From NCBI GenBank assembly GCA_000018565.1, contig CP000875.1, positions 2,805,199-2,869,198 of the forward strand: a stretch of 64,000 nucleotides of DNA, read 5' to 3'. Made by a program: the position numbers and the translations under genes. The notes beneath the pieces are model-generated. The model was not told where the DNA came from and did not search any database. It saw only the letters and a list, made by a program, of their open reading frames with translations. The DNA comes from Herpetosiphon aurantiacus DSM 785. Lineage in GTDB: Bacteria; Chloroflexota; Chloroflexia; Chloroflexales; Herpetosiphonaceae. This document shows positions 16,771 through 25,699 of the stretch, piece by piece (positions within the stretch are counted from its first letter, which is position 1; every line of letters begins with the position of its first letter).

Positions 16771-19700
16771 ATGTCCGTAAACCGCCCCTATCGACGATTG
16801 ATTCACGTTGGAATGCTCTTGAGCATGCTCTGGTCGCTCTTCCCAGCGAGCCAGCCAGCCACCGCCCAAACTGATCAGTCCAACAAAACGGTTGAGCAAG
16901 CGTTTGCTCCCGATACTGGCCTAACACGCGATCCGCAAACCCCGCGTTTAGCAACTGCGCTACCAAAAAAAGCCAGCAGCAGGGCTGATTTTATGCCTGT
17001 GGCGGCCCAAAACTTAAGCATTCAGCCGCAACTTAATCAGGTGGTCACTGCCCAACTTGATAGCGCCAAAACCACCGCCGTACAATTCGAGCAAGCGCCG
17101 TTGAGCTTGTTGGTTGAGGCCGATACCTTCGCGACCGCTACGCGCTTGGAGTTTCAAGCTCAAGCCTTGCCAAACTTGACCCAACAGCTCCAACGCAGCA
17201 GCAAAAGTGAAGGCTACCTGCGCGACCAAGCTGAGCAAGTTACGTTCTATCGCTTTAACATCGAAGCCCAAACCAACGATCAAGCTGCCAACTTCAAAAA
17301 ACCAGTGCGCATGGTGCTCGATTTGCGCCAACTCATGCGCGATGTTCCCAGCAATTATCAACAATTTTATTTGGCCTACCAAGATCAAGCCGATCCCAAC
17401 CACTGGATCGAAGTGCCAATTACCTTACACGATGCCAAGGGCTTGATTAGCGCCGATGTTGACCATTTTTCGACATGGGCAGCTGGCACACGGCCAGAGC
17501 GTTGGAATCCCAGCTGGGTTCCAGCAGCAGTTGCCAGTTTTAGCGGAGCAGCCACCTATGCCTACCCAATTGAAGGCCCAATGGGTCGTGGTGGCCTGCA
17601 ACCAAAAGTCGAATTAAGCTACAACAGCCGGAGCCTTGATGGCCGGATTCGCGATGACACTGGTGCAGGCCCACTGGGCGATGCTTGGTCAATCAGCGAT
17701 ATTAGCATTGCACGGGTTGGGGTAAAAACTGAATTCGTTGCGGGCTTTCCATCCAACAAACATCCCGACAACTTCCGTTTGACGATCAACGGCGCTGGAC
17801 ATGAACTCTTCCCTGAGTTTCCCAGCCAAACTGCCACTGCCAGCAGCATGCGCTATTTTGCCAAAGATGCTCCAGGCTACTACATCAAACGGGTCTATAA
17901 CACGGCCACCCCCAATACCGATGGAATATATTGGATTGTGGTAACGCCAACGGGTGTGACCTATCGTTTGGGTTATTATCCTCACGCCGAAGAACACCAA
18001 ATTTGGGATATTGGCTATTGGAATGTGCAAGGCCATCAAGGCCGCCCCAATAACGAACGCTCAGCCTTGGCTTGGCATGTCGATACGGTCACCGATCGCG
18101 CTGGCAACCAGATGACCTATCAATATGTCAACTGGACAGTCACCGAGCCAATTGAGTGGTATCTCCAAGGCTCAAGCCATAAATCGACCTTGCAATTAAC
18201 TACGTGGAAAAGCCGCATCGGCAGCATTAGCTACAATTACCCAAATCGGGTGACGGCCTTGCCAGTCAGCGATACCGTTGCTCAATTGAGCACTACTCCT
18301 GCCAGCCGCTTGGTATTTACCACCAAAACCCAATTTGCCTACCTGATCGACACAATTTATGTCTATCATGGCTCGTTGAGCACCCCAATTAAAGAATATC
18401 GGATTAACTTATCAGGCCATTTCGTTGATAGTCCGGCCTGTATGAACCAAGATACTCAGCCGAATATTCCGCGCTCAACTCATACTCGGGTGGTCAATGC
18501 GATTACGGTCGCTAGCGGGGTTGATGCCGACCCAACAACCGAAGATGGTTGGACTTTGCCCGCCACCAGCTTTACCTACGAAGCCAAACCACATTACAAC
18601 AACAATTGTTTCTCTTTCTACTATCTCAAGAGCATGCGCAGCAATTATGGTGGTGAAATCAGCTTCAATTACGCCTCGGATAATCGTTGGATTGGCGATT
18701 ATACCTACCTAGGCTATGATCGGTATGTTTGGCCAAGTTTGGGCCAAAGCTATTACGTGGTCGAAACTTTAGCCAACGACGGGCGTAATCCTGCCGTCAA
18801 AACCACCTACAGCTATAGCCAGCCCTGTTATGGCCAATGGTCAAGCAACGTTCCCGCAGGCGCAATCACTTGTGGCGCAAGCGATGCTCCCGAGTTTGGC
18901 ACAATCACTGGCTTTGCCACGGTCAATCAACGCAGCTACGATTTTAACGGCACAACGCTGCTCAAACGCAACGAAACAATTTTCTCGCAAAATAGTGCTA
19001 CCACCAGTGGCAAGCCCATGATTCAGCGCAATTTTGCTGGCGATGGAACGTTGTTGGATGCAACCCACAGCACCTACAACACCGATAGCCTGCATGGCTT
19101 GCCCAATATGTTCACCTATTTGAGCGAAGTTAAGAGCTATCAATATAGCAACGGCCTTGAAATTTCGACCAAGCGCACGTTTGGTTACGATGTGGCCAAA
19201 CAAGCTGGCGTGCAATATGGCAACCTCACCGACACTTGGCTCTATGCTAGTGCTGCTGCAACGACACCTTACGAAAAACAAGTTACCTATTACACGCCCA
19301 ACAATGGCCGAGCCACTGGAGGCCAAGCCTGGATGGTCAACGCGCCCACAGCCAGCGGTCGTTACGATCAACAAGGCACATTTTTAAACGGCACATGGAT
19401 CTATTATGATGGGGCCACAACCAACGCTACTGCCCCAACCCAAGGCTTGGTCACCCGCAGCCGCCAAACTCGGCCTATTACTTGTGCTGAGATTCCAAAT
19501 CCAAGCGGCTTGCCACAACCAGCTGACCCTAATTGTGTCCATGCCTTCCAAACCATCGATAGCGATATGACTTACGATAGCTTTGGCAACCCCAAAACGA
19601 CCACAATCTACAGTGGCTTTGGCTATCGTTCGCTCAAAGCCAACTTTAGCGATTCGCTCGATTGGAAGCCCACCGAAACTGGCCAACCAAACCTGAGCCA

Positions 19701-22700
19701 AGTTGCCAGTTTGTGGTACGACAGCGATTACAATCTATATCCAGTCAAAACCACTAACGCATTAAATCAAGCTACAACCTACGAAATTTATGGTTTCCGC
19801 AACGATGCTGGCAACATCGCCGCCGTTGATGGCTTCCAAATTCAGACTGGCTTGCTCAAAAGTGTCACCAATCCCGATGCCACGATTGTACGCTACGAGT
19901 ACGATCCATTTGGTCGCTTAGTCAATACTTTCGATAGCTATAGCTTCACGGGCTTTGGCGATAGCACCAAGTGGAACGGCAATCCAGTTATTCGCTACCG
20001 CTATTGGGATAATTATTGGAACGACAGCGCGGTTTTTGCCAATCCTGCTGCCAATCAACCATTCCTGATCAGCGATGAAAAGCGGCCTGGCAGCTATGCC
20101 AACCCCAGCAGCACTGGCAATTTCGCCTACAACGACCAAACCATGTACGATGGTTTTGGCCGCGCTATCCAAAGCCGCCATATTTGGGCCGATGTTGATG
20201 GCGAAGCCAAGCGCCAAGAAATTTATAGCACAACCGCCTACAATGCACTCGGACAGACAATCTGCCAAACTGCGCCGTTCAACCTGCCGTTCTACATCGA
20301 TCGCGGTTTGGTTTGGCCAGCGTCACCCTTCGTCACCACGCCATGCAGCGATAGCAGTATGGCCAAAACCCTGACCAGCTACGATAATTTTGGGCGGGTC
20401 AAGCAAACCACTGCCGCCGATGGCAGCCTTAACAAAGCCAATTGGAGCTTAGTTAACAACATCACGGTTGCTGGCCAAAATCTCTTCTGGCAGCATCAAC
20501 AAATTAATCCCAAGAACCAACTAGAAATGCGCTTGATCAACAATCAAGAACAGTTGGTCTTGCGGCGCGAATATCGCGGTACTGCCGATAGCCCAATCGT
20601 TTATAGCGATACCCAGTTCCAATACGATACCCTCGGCAATATCAACAAAATCAGCCGCCGCCAACCTAGCAACGCTGGCAACGGAGCGTTGATCGCACCC
20701 GAAGCAACCATGGTTTACAACGGCTTTGGCCATAAGTTGCAAATCAACGACCCCGATATGGGCACAATCAAGTATCGCTATAACGCCAATGCGCGAATTA
20801 TTGAGCAACGCACGCTCAACGATAGTCTGCTTACGAACGATGACGATGTTGTGTGTTTCTATTTCGATGCGTTGCAGCGCAATACCAGCAAAAATACCAC
20901 CAATGCTGGCGCTAATTGTTCTAACACGCCAATTTTGAACGGGGCGTTGTGGCTAGCCAACTCAAGCTACTACAGCAGTGGCGCAGGCAAAATCGGCAAA
21001 CTCCAATCAGTTAAATGGAATCGTGATGGTAATGGCGCGGTTGATGGCGAAAGTTTCAACTACAATAGCCTTGGCTTGCTCACCAGCCATACGCGCACGC
21101 TCAATGGCGTAAGCTTTAGCATGCAATTTGGCGACTTCGATGCCCTCAATCGCGCCACCACAATCACCTATCCCGATGGCGAAGTCGCAACCATCACCCA
21201 CGATTTAGAAGGCGAAAATAGCCTGAGTTTGGGCAGCCATGGTGCGTTGGTAAGCAATATCGAATACAACGCCCGTGGCCACATCAGTCTAATCGATCGT
21301 ACAAATGGCGGGCATAACACGGTCTTTAATTATTATGGCGCAACTGGCACGGCCAACACAGGCAACAGCAATTTCCGCCTAGCTAGCATCAATCATCAAC
21401 ATAGCCTGTTGCCGAGCTATACCTACGAGTACGATCAAATCGGCAATATCAGCCTCCTCTACGAAAGTGGCTCGCTCTCGGGCAATACCTATTTCAATTA
21501 TGATGAATTGGATCGTTTGACCAGCACCAGCGGCATTTACAGCCATATCTATGCTTATGACAAGCTGGGTAACTTAACCAACAATAATGGCATTGCTCAA
21601 ACCTACAACGGCATAGGTACTCAGCCGCATGCGCTGCGTTCAACCAGCCAAGGCAATTTCTTCGAGTACGATCAAGCAGGCAATATGATCGTGCGCAACG
21701 ATGCTAGCGGCCTGTATCAACAAGCCTTCGATGTTGAGCAACGCTTGTATGAAGTGATCGATCAACACGATCAAACCACGCGCTTCCGCTATGATCCCAG
21801 CGGCCAGCGCACTACCACCTTCGCCGCTGATGGCACAGTTACCTACGATCCTTTCCCGAATTATCAACGCACGACCGTCAGCAGCAGCAACTCAGCCGTG
21901 GATAGCCTCAACGCTGGAGTTCTGTGTAGCGATTACAACCCTGAAACAAAAAGCTATGGCGGCGCTGGCTATATTATGTACAGTGAAATCCCAGTCAAAC
22001 AGCGCTTTGGCAATTTGCCAGCGGCCAACATCAGCGACCACTTCATCTGTGTGCGCAACAATACTGGCGTTTGGGAATACGATAACGATGCTGGCTTCTA
22101 TGCATTCACTCCGATTGCCAGCGACTTGTTGGTCGCCAGTTTCAACTACAATGCAACCACAGTCAGCCCATATCTCAATCAATCAGGGGCGATTTATGGC
22201 CTGCGCTATGGCTATACCACCAGCAACCTAGCCTTCAGCAAAGATGTCTTTGGTGGAACCAACAATCCAGGCGAGTTCGAAATTGCTGGAACCCACTTCA
22301 AAACCAATGCCTTTGCCCAAAGCGTCGCCAACCATGGCTATGGTGTGGCTTGCCAAGAAGATGCAACTGGCACAGGCTACCTGATGTACAGCGCTGAATC
22401 GGTGCATAGCCGCTTCGCCGAGCAAGCGCCCGATATCAACAATGCTGCGCACTTCATCTGTGTACGCCACAACGGCCAAACCTGGCAATACGATAATAAT
22501 TCGGCCTATTTCGCCTTTACTCCACGCCAAAGCGACCGCTTGATCGGCGCAATCGATTTCAGCAACGATAGCTACACCAGCTATGTCGGCCAAACTGGCA
22601 CGATCTTGGGCATGCAAAAAGGCCTAAGCAGCAGCAACTTAACCATCACGGTCAATCAATGGAATGGCGAGAGCAACCCAGGCGAATTTGGGATTGCTGG

Positions 22701-24255
22701 CTTGAATTTCACGCCGCAAGCCTACGAAGTAACGATCACATCGGCAGGCATGGGCATCAATTGTTTGGATACCGCGACAGGCACTGGCTATATCATGCAC
22801 AGTCGCCAAGCCCTGAACCAACGCTTTAGCCAATCGATCCCAGCGCAACTTGCCAGCAAACACTTTGTTTGTGTGCGCTATAACAGCACGCTCAGCACTT
22901 GGCAATACGATGATGGCAGCAATTACTATGGCTTCACGCCACGCGCAAGCGACACCTTGGTTGCCAGCGTCAACTTCAGCACCGACCAAGTAACGAGCCT
23001 CGCGGGAGCAAGCGACAGCGAATTTGGCATAACCAAAGGCTTTGTCAGCGGTATTAGCATCGTCGCCAATCAATGGGGCGGCAATAGCAATGCTGGTGAG
23101 TTTCAAGTTATTGGCAACAATTTAACCACGCATACGATTGATATCGGCAGCAAAACTGTGGCAATCGCTGGCACGCCAATCGCTACCCGCCGCAAACATA
23201 GTGTCGCCACAAGCTTGGTTGATCAATCATTAGTGTTTGTGTATGTCGATAAGCTCGGCAGCGCCAACACTTTGATGGATCAAACGGGCACAGCGATTTT
23301 GAATAATGTACGCTATCTGCCATTTGGCGAGGAACGCCTAGGCCTCAACTCAGCCTATAGCGATCGCGGCTTTACTGGCCATCAAGAGAATCGTGAGCTT
23401 GGCCTAACCTATATGAATGCCCGCTTCTATCTGCCAAGCACTGGCCGCTTTATCAGTGCCGACAGCATGATTCCTGAGCCGAGTAATCCCCAAAGTTTCA
23501 ATCGCTATAGCTATGTCTACAACAACCCAATCAACGCGACTGATCCTTCGGGTCACTTGCCAGGTGATGATGAACCTGAAATTCCAAATCCGTTCCCTGA
23601 ATCGAATCCAATCCCTAATATGGAGTACAGCGCCTATAGAAAATGGCTTAACTTCTGGCAAGCCTATACCGACAACGATAATCCCTACATCATGATTAAA
23701 CAAGGAGATCAACTTGTTGAAAGCTCAGTTGCAATCAAAGCGGGGTCTGTCAGTCTAAGCCCAGATAGCGTTAGTGTTGCTGGAAATTGGGGATTGGTAG
23801 GTGCTGAAGTATCAATGCCAGGAGCATATAAGAAAGGTGAAGGCGATAATTTCTTAGAAACACTGTGGGAAGGAACATCAGCAAAAATATTAATAGGTCC
23901 ACAGATCGACTTAATTGTTGTCGAAGTGATGCCTTTAGCATTGGGGATCGATCCATTTACTGGTAATATTACCCTCGAAACAAGCGCAGGAATTGGACTA
24001 GTCGAGGGAAGTACTACAATCAATCCGTTTGCCAAAACAGATGCGATCTATGTTTTGCAAATCAGCGATGAATTGCATGATAAGCTGATGGGTCGAGATC
24101 CATGTGCCTTGAGTGTTTCGTTCCAAGATCAACAAGCAGCTTGGACGGAATTAATCAATGTAGTCAACAGCTATGGGTTTAATGGCACTGACCCTCGCTG
24201 GACACTCCATTCAATTCCAAATTACGTCTACAATGGCGAGGAAAACACACCCTGA
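16771..24255 (+). CDS. Giant secreted SpvB/RHS-repeat protein
   Basis: 2494 residues. A signal peptide (basic MSVNRPYRRL, hydrophobic core, possible cleavage after ATAQ) starts the protein. Residues about 255-700 resemble the SpvB/TcaC N-terminal domain (YAYPIEGPMGRGG, LSYNSRSLDG, GPLGDAWSIS). A long stalk of YD/RHS repeats follows (for example VRYEYDPFGRLV, TRFRYDPSGQRTT), then three tandem unfamiliar modules (about 1716-2124). The RHS-associated core comes next (about 2160-2263; LGSANTLMDQTG, YLPFGEER, GFTGHQENRELGLTYMNARF, SADS, NRYSYVYNNPIN, DPSGH). After the DPSGH boundary are 230 residues of unrecognised sequence, where polymorphic toxins carry a toxin domain. The ATG has GGAGG 5 bases upstream. 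Related proteins form a beta cocoon around their C-terminus. Confidence 0.9.
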   Translation: MSVNRPYRRLIHVGMLLSMLWSLFPASQPATAQTDQSNKTVEQAFAPDTGLTRDPQTPRLATALPKKASSRADFMPVAAQNLSIQPQLNQVVTAQLDSAKTTAVQFEQAPLSLLVEADTFATATRLEFQAQALPNLTQQLQRSSKSEGYLRDQAEQVTFYRFNIEAQTNDQAANFKKPVRMVLDLRQLMRDVPSNYQQFYLAYQDQADPNHWIEVPITLHDAKGLISADVDHFSTWAAGTRPERWNPSWVPAAVASFSGAATYAYPIEGPMGRGGLQPKVELSYNSRSLDGRIRDDTGAGPLGDAWSISDISIARVGVKTEFVAGFPSNKHPDNFRLTINGAGHELFPEFPSQTATASSMRYFAKDAPGYYIKRVYNTATPNTDGIYWIVVTPTGVTYRLGYYPHAEEHQIWDIGYWNVQGHQGRPNNERSALAWHVDTVTDRAGNQMTYQYVNWTVTEPIEWYLQGSSHKSTLQLTTWKSRIGSISYNYPNRVTALPVSDTVAQLSTTPASRLVFTTKTQFAYLIDTIYVYHGSLSTPIKEYRINLSGHFVDSPACMNQDTQPNIPRSTHTRVVNAITVASGVDADPTTEDGWTLPATSFTYEAKPHYNNNCFSFYYLKSMRSNYGGEISFNYASDNRWIGDYTYLGYDRYVWPSLGQSYYVVETLANDGRNPAVKTTYSYSQPCYGQWSSNVPAGAITCGASDAPEFGTITGFATVNQRSYDFNGTTLLKRNETIFSQNSATTSGKPMIQRNFAGDGTLLDATHSTYNTDSLHGLPNMFTYLSEVKSYQYSNGLEISTKRTFGYDVAKQAGVQYGNLTDTWLYASAAATTPYEKQVTYYTPNNGRATGGQAWMVNAPTASGRYDQQGTFLNGTWIYYDGATTNATAPTQGLVTRSRQTRPITCAEIPNPSGLPQPADPNCVHAFQTIDSDMTYDSFGNPKTTTIYSGFGYRSLKANFSDSLDWKPTETGQPNLSQVASLWYDSDYNLYPVKTTNALNQATTYEIYGFRNDAGNIAAVDGFQIQTGLLKSVTNPDATIVRYEYDPFGRLVNTFDSYSFTGFGDSTKWNGNPVIRYRYWDNYWNDSAVFANPAANQPFLISDEKRPGSYANPSSTGNFAYNDQTMYDGFGRAIQSRHIWADVDGEAKRQEIYSTTAYNALGQTICQTAPFNLPFYIDRGLVWPASPFVTTPCSDSSMAKTLTSYDNFGRVKQTTAADGSLNKANWSLVNNITVAGQNLFWQHQQINPKNQLEMRLINNQEQLVLRREYRGTADSPIVYSDTQFQYDTLGNINKISRRQPSNAGNGALIAPEATMVYNGFGHKLQINDPDMGTIKYRYNANARIIEQRTLNDSLLTNDDDVVCFYFDALQRNTSKNTTNAGANCSNTPILNGALWLANSSYYSSGAGKIGKLQSVKWNRDGNGAVDGESFNYNSLGLLTSHTRTLNGVSFSMQFGDFDALNRATTITYPDGEVATITHDLEGENSLSLGSHGALVSNIEYNARGHISLIDRTNGGHNTVFNYYGATGTANTGNSNFRLASINHQHSLLPSYTYEYDQIGNISLLYESGSLSGNTYFNYDELDRLTSTSGIYSHIYAYDKLGNLTNNNGIAQTYNGIGTQPHALRSTSQGNFFEYDQAGNMIVRNDASGLYQQAFDVEQRLYEVIDQHDQTTRFRYDPSGQRTTTFAADGTVTYDPFPNYQRTTVSSSNSAVDSLNAGVLCSDYNPETKSYGGAGYIMYSEIPVKQRFGNLPAANISDHFICVRNNTGVWEYDNDAGFYAFTPIASDLLVASFNYNATTVSPYLNQSGAIYGLRYGYTTSNLAFSKDVFGGTNNPGEFEIAGTHFKTNAFAQSVANHGYGVACQEDATGTGYLMYSAESVHSRFAEQAPDINNAAHFICVRHNGQTWQYDNNSAYFAFTPRQSDRLIGAIDFSNDSYTSYVGQTGTILGMQKGLSSSNLTITVNQWNGESNPGEFGIAGLNFTPQAYEVTITSAGMGINCLDTATGTGYIMHSRQALNQRFSQSIPAQLASKHFVCVRYNSTLSTWQYDDGSNYYGFTPRASDTLVASVNFSTDQVTSLAGASDSEFGITKGFVSGISIVANQWGGNSNAGEFQVIGNNLTTHTIDIGSKTVAIAGTPIATRRKHSVATSLVDQSLVFVYVDKLGSANTLMDQTGTAILNNVRYLPFGEERLGLNSAYSDRGFTGHQENRELGLTYMNARFYLPSTGRFISADSMIPEPSNPQSFNRYSYVYNNPINATDPSGHLPGDDEPEIPNPFPESNPIPNMEYSAYRKWLNFWQAYTDNDNPYIMIKQGDQLVESSVAIKAGSVSLSPDSVSVAGNWGLVGAEVSMPGAYKKGEGDNFLETLWEGTSAKILIGPQIDLIVVEVMPLALGIDPFTGNITLETSAGIGLVEGSTTINPFAKTDAIYVLQISDELHDKLMGRDPCALSVSFQDQQAAWTELINVVNSYGFNGTDPRWTLHSIPNYVYNGEENTP
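21919..23140 (+). repeat. Three tandem ~135-residue modules inside the RHS gene
   Basis: Three consecutive copies begin near bases 21919, 22336 and 22744. Each has GY-x-MYS/MHS, QRF or SRF, HF-x-CVR-x-N, W-x-YD, F-TP-x-x-SD-x-L-x-A, a short loop, and N-x-GEF-x-IAG/VIG. They sit between the last YD repeats and the RHS core and are not RHS repeats. Not a domain I can name. Confidence 0.75.
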
Positions 24256-24276
24256 TCAATCATTAAACCTCTTAGT

Positions 24277-24311
24277 AGGCCGTCGATCAAGTTTAATCGA
24301 CGGCCTTTTTT
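24277..24311 (+). terminator. Terminator of the RHS gene
   Basis: Perfect 11-bp stem AGGCCGTCGAT / ATCGACGGCCT with an 8-base loop, followed by a T run. 21 bp past the RHS stop; the convergent DinB-like gene ends 6 bp further on. Confidence 0.85.
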
Positions 24312-24316
24312 AATGC

Positions 24317-24853
24317 TTATTCTGGAATAATTCCATGAGCTCGTTCAAAGGCAATCCGTAAGCTGCCAATTTGGCTGCGATGTTCAGCCTCGTGCTGACA
24401 GAGATGATGCAACACCCATTCAGGCGTAACTGCATAGGCCGCCAATTCGCGCACCCGTCGAAAATCGGCTAAATCCATGTGATTAAATGTAGCTAAAAGT
24501 AATTCGCGCACCTGCTCAAGGCGAGCACAATGTTGGACTAAATCTTGACCTAAAACGGGAGTTAACAAGCCTTGTTTGGTTCGATGGGGATAGGGCAACA
24601 AACTTGCGGCTGGCTCAGGATAGGCATCCAAGCCCAGCACTTCATCATATAACCAATCAGCTTCAATCAAGGCAATGTGATACAGCACACTGCCAATCGT
24701 GCTATCGCCATGATCTGGTTGCCAATCGATCATGGCCTCGCTGAGTTTGGCAATTTCCTCGTTCGTGCGCCGCCGAGCATCTTGCAAGGCCCACAGCCAC
24801 CCGCCAATTTCGGCCACCGAATGGGTTGATTCAACAATTTTTTGTTCGCGCAA
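24317..24853 (-). CDS. DinB-family (YfiT-like) metal-binding protein
   Basis: 178 residues from a TTG start. Four-helix DinB fold: the metal-binding histidines are visible in YHIALIEADWL and in the late HLCQHEAEHRSQI pair. DinB-like proteins include thiol-dependent S-transferases (bacillithiol, mycothiol, glutathione) and many of unknown function. The frame is open further up to 24931, but the TTG at 24853 has AGGAGA 7 bases upstream and fits the family length, so it is preferred; the longer form stays possible. Confidence 0.75.
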   Translation of the reverse strand: MREQKIVESTHSVAEIGGWLWALQDARRRTNEEIAKLSEAMIDWQPDHGDSTIGSVLYHIALIEADWLYDEVLGLDAYPEPAASLLPYPHRTKQGLLTPVLGQDLVQHCARLEQVRELLLATFNHMDLADFRRVRELAAYAVTPEWVLHHLCQHEAEHRSQIGSLRIAFERAHGIIPE

Positions 24854-24952
24854 AGGCGTTCTCCTTAAATAATCATGAACCCAAGTATGCGTAGCCCACG
24901 CCTGATTGTCGTCGTTCCTCAGCCCGATCAATCCTCAGCCTTTTGAGTAGAT

Positions 24953-25017
24953 TTGACAATTTGAATTCCCATGCTACATTATGACCAATCAGTCATAAAT
25001 TATGACCGAATAGTCAT
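24953..25017 (+). promoter_or_regulatory. Promoter with two tandem TetR-type operators
   Basis: TTGACA (24953-24958) and TACATT (24975-24980) with 16-bp spacing form a sigma-70-like promoter. Immediately downstream are two near-identical 16-bp palindromes, ATGACCAATCAGTCAT (24981-24996) and ATGACCGAATAGTCAT (25002-25017), 21 bp centre to centre, two helical turns. They cover the expected start of transcription. The TetR gene begins 19 bp later. Repression by this TetR protein is inferred. Confidence 0.75.
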
Positions 25018-25036
25018 CAAATAAATATGGTGATTC

Positions 25037-25669
25037 ATGGAACCAAAAACAGCTCCAACCACGCTCTCGATGCGTTCGTTACGTGAACGCCAGCGTGAAG
25101 AACGCGCCGCACTGATTCTTGAGGCAGCTCAGCAGATTTTTAGCGAAAAAGGCTATGTCGAGGCCTCAATCGACGAGATTGCCGCTCGCACAGGTATTGC
25201 CAAGGGCACTGTTTATTTACATTTTGCCAGCAAGGAAGAGTTGGTGGTGGCCTTGTTCGAGCAACAGTTCAAGCAATTTTTGCAGCAAATTGAGCATATT
25301 CTCAGTGAAGCCATGCCAATGCGTCTGCGGCTTGAACACTTGCTGCTCGATGTCTATACCCGCATTCAGGCTCAAGGCAACCAAGTGCTGATCGATCTCA
25401 ACCCACGGCTGGGATTAACCACCAGCCTGATCAACAAACGGCCTGATCTTGCGGCCTACAGCACCCAAGCCATGGAATTGATCAGTGGATTGATCAGCGA
25501 AGGCCAAACCAATGGCGAGCTTGATCCCAAGGTACCAAGCATGGTGATGGTGGCAACCTTGGTCAATATGCTCTCGCCCAACAGCTACGAACGCCTGCTG
25601 GCCAGCGGTCTGATCACGCCAGCCGAACTAGCGGGCTATCTCAGTCGAAGCTTTTTCCCCAAACCTTAA
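25037..25669 (+). CDS. TetR-family transcriptional regulator
   Basis: 210 residues. The N-terminal HTH is typical (ILEAAQQIFSEKGYVEASIDEIAARTGIAKGTVYLHFASKEEL, residues about 27-70), followed by a variable helical ligand domain. It is 30 bp upstream of the cytochrome P450 gene, so it probably controls itself and the P450 through the tandem palindromes in its leader. The ligand is likely a hydrophobic small molecule, perhaps the P450 substrate (inference). Confidence 0.9.
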   Translation: MEPKTAPTTLSMRSLRERQREERAALILEAAQQIFSEKGYVEASIDEIAARTGIAKGTVYLHFASKEELVVALFEQQFKQFLQQIEHILSEAMPMRLRLEHLLLDVYTRIQAQGNQVLIDLNPRLGLTTSLINKRPDLAAYSTQAMELISGLISEGQTNGELDPKVPSMVMVATLVNMLSPNSYERLLASGLITPAELAGYLSRSFFPKP

Positions 25670-25699
25670 ATCATCGCTGCTAGCATAGGAGTTTTAGAT

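Noticed and set aside
17014..23106. Several minus-strand open frames of 100-177 codons inside the RHS gene
   Set aside because: Codon content is that of a shadow (rich in Ile/Val/Ala runs complementary to the RHS coding strand), with no start signals.
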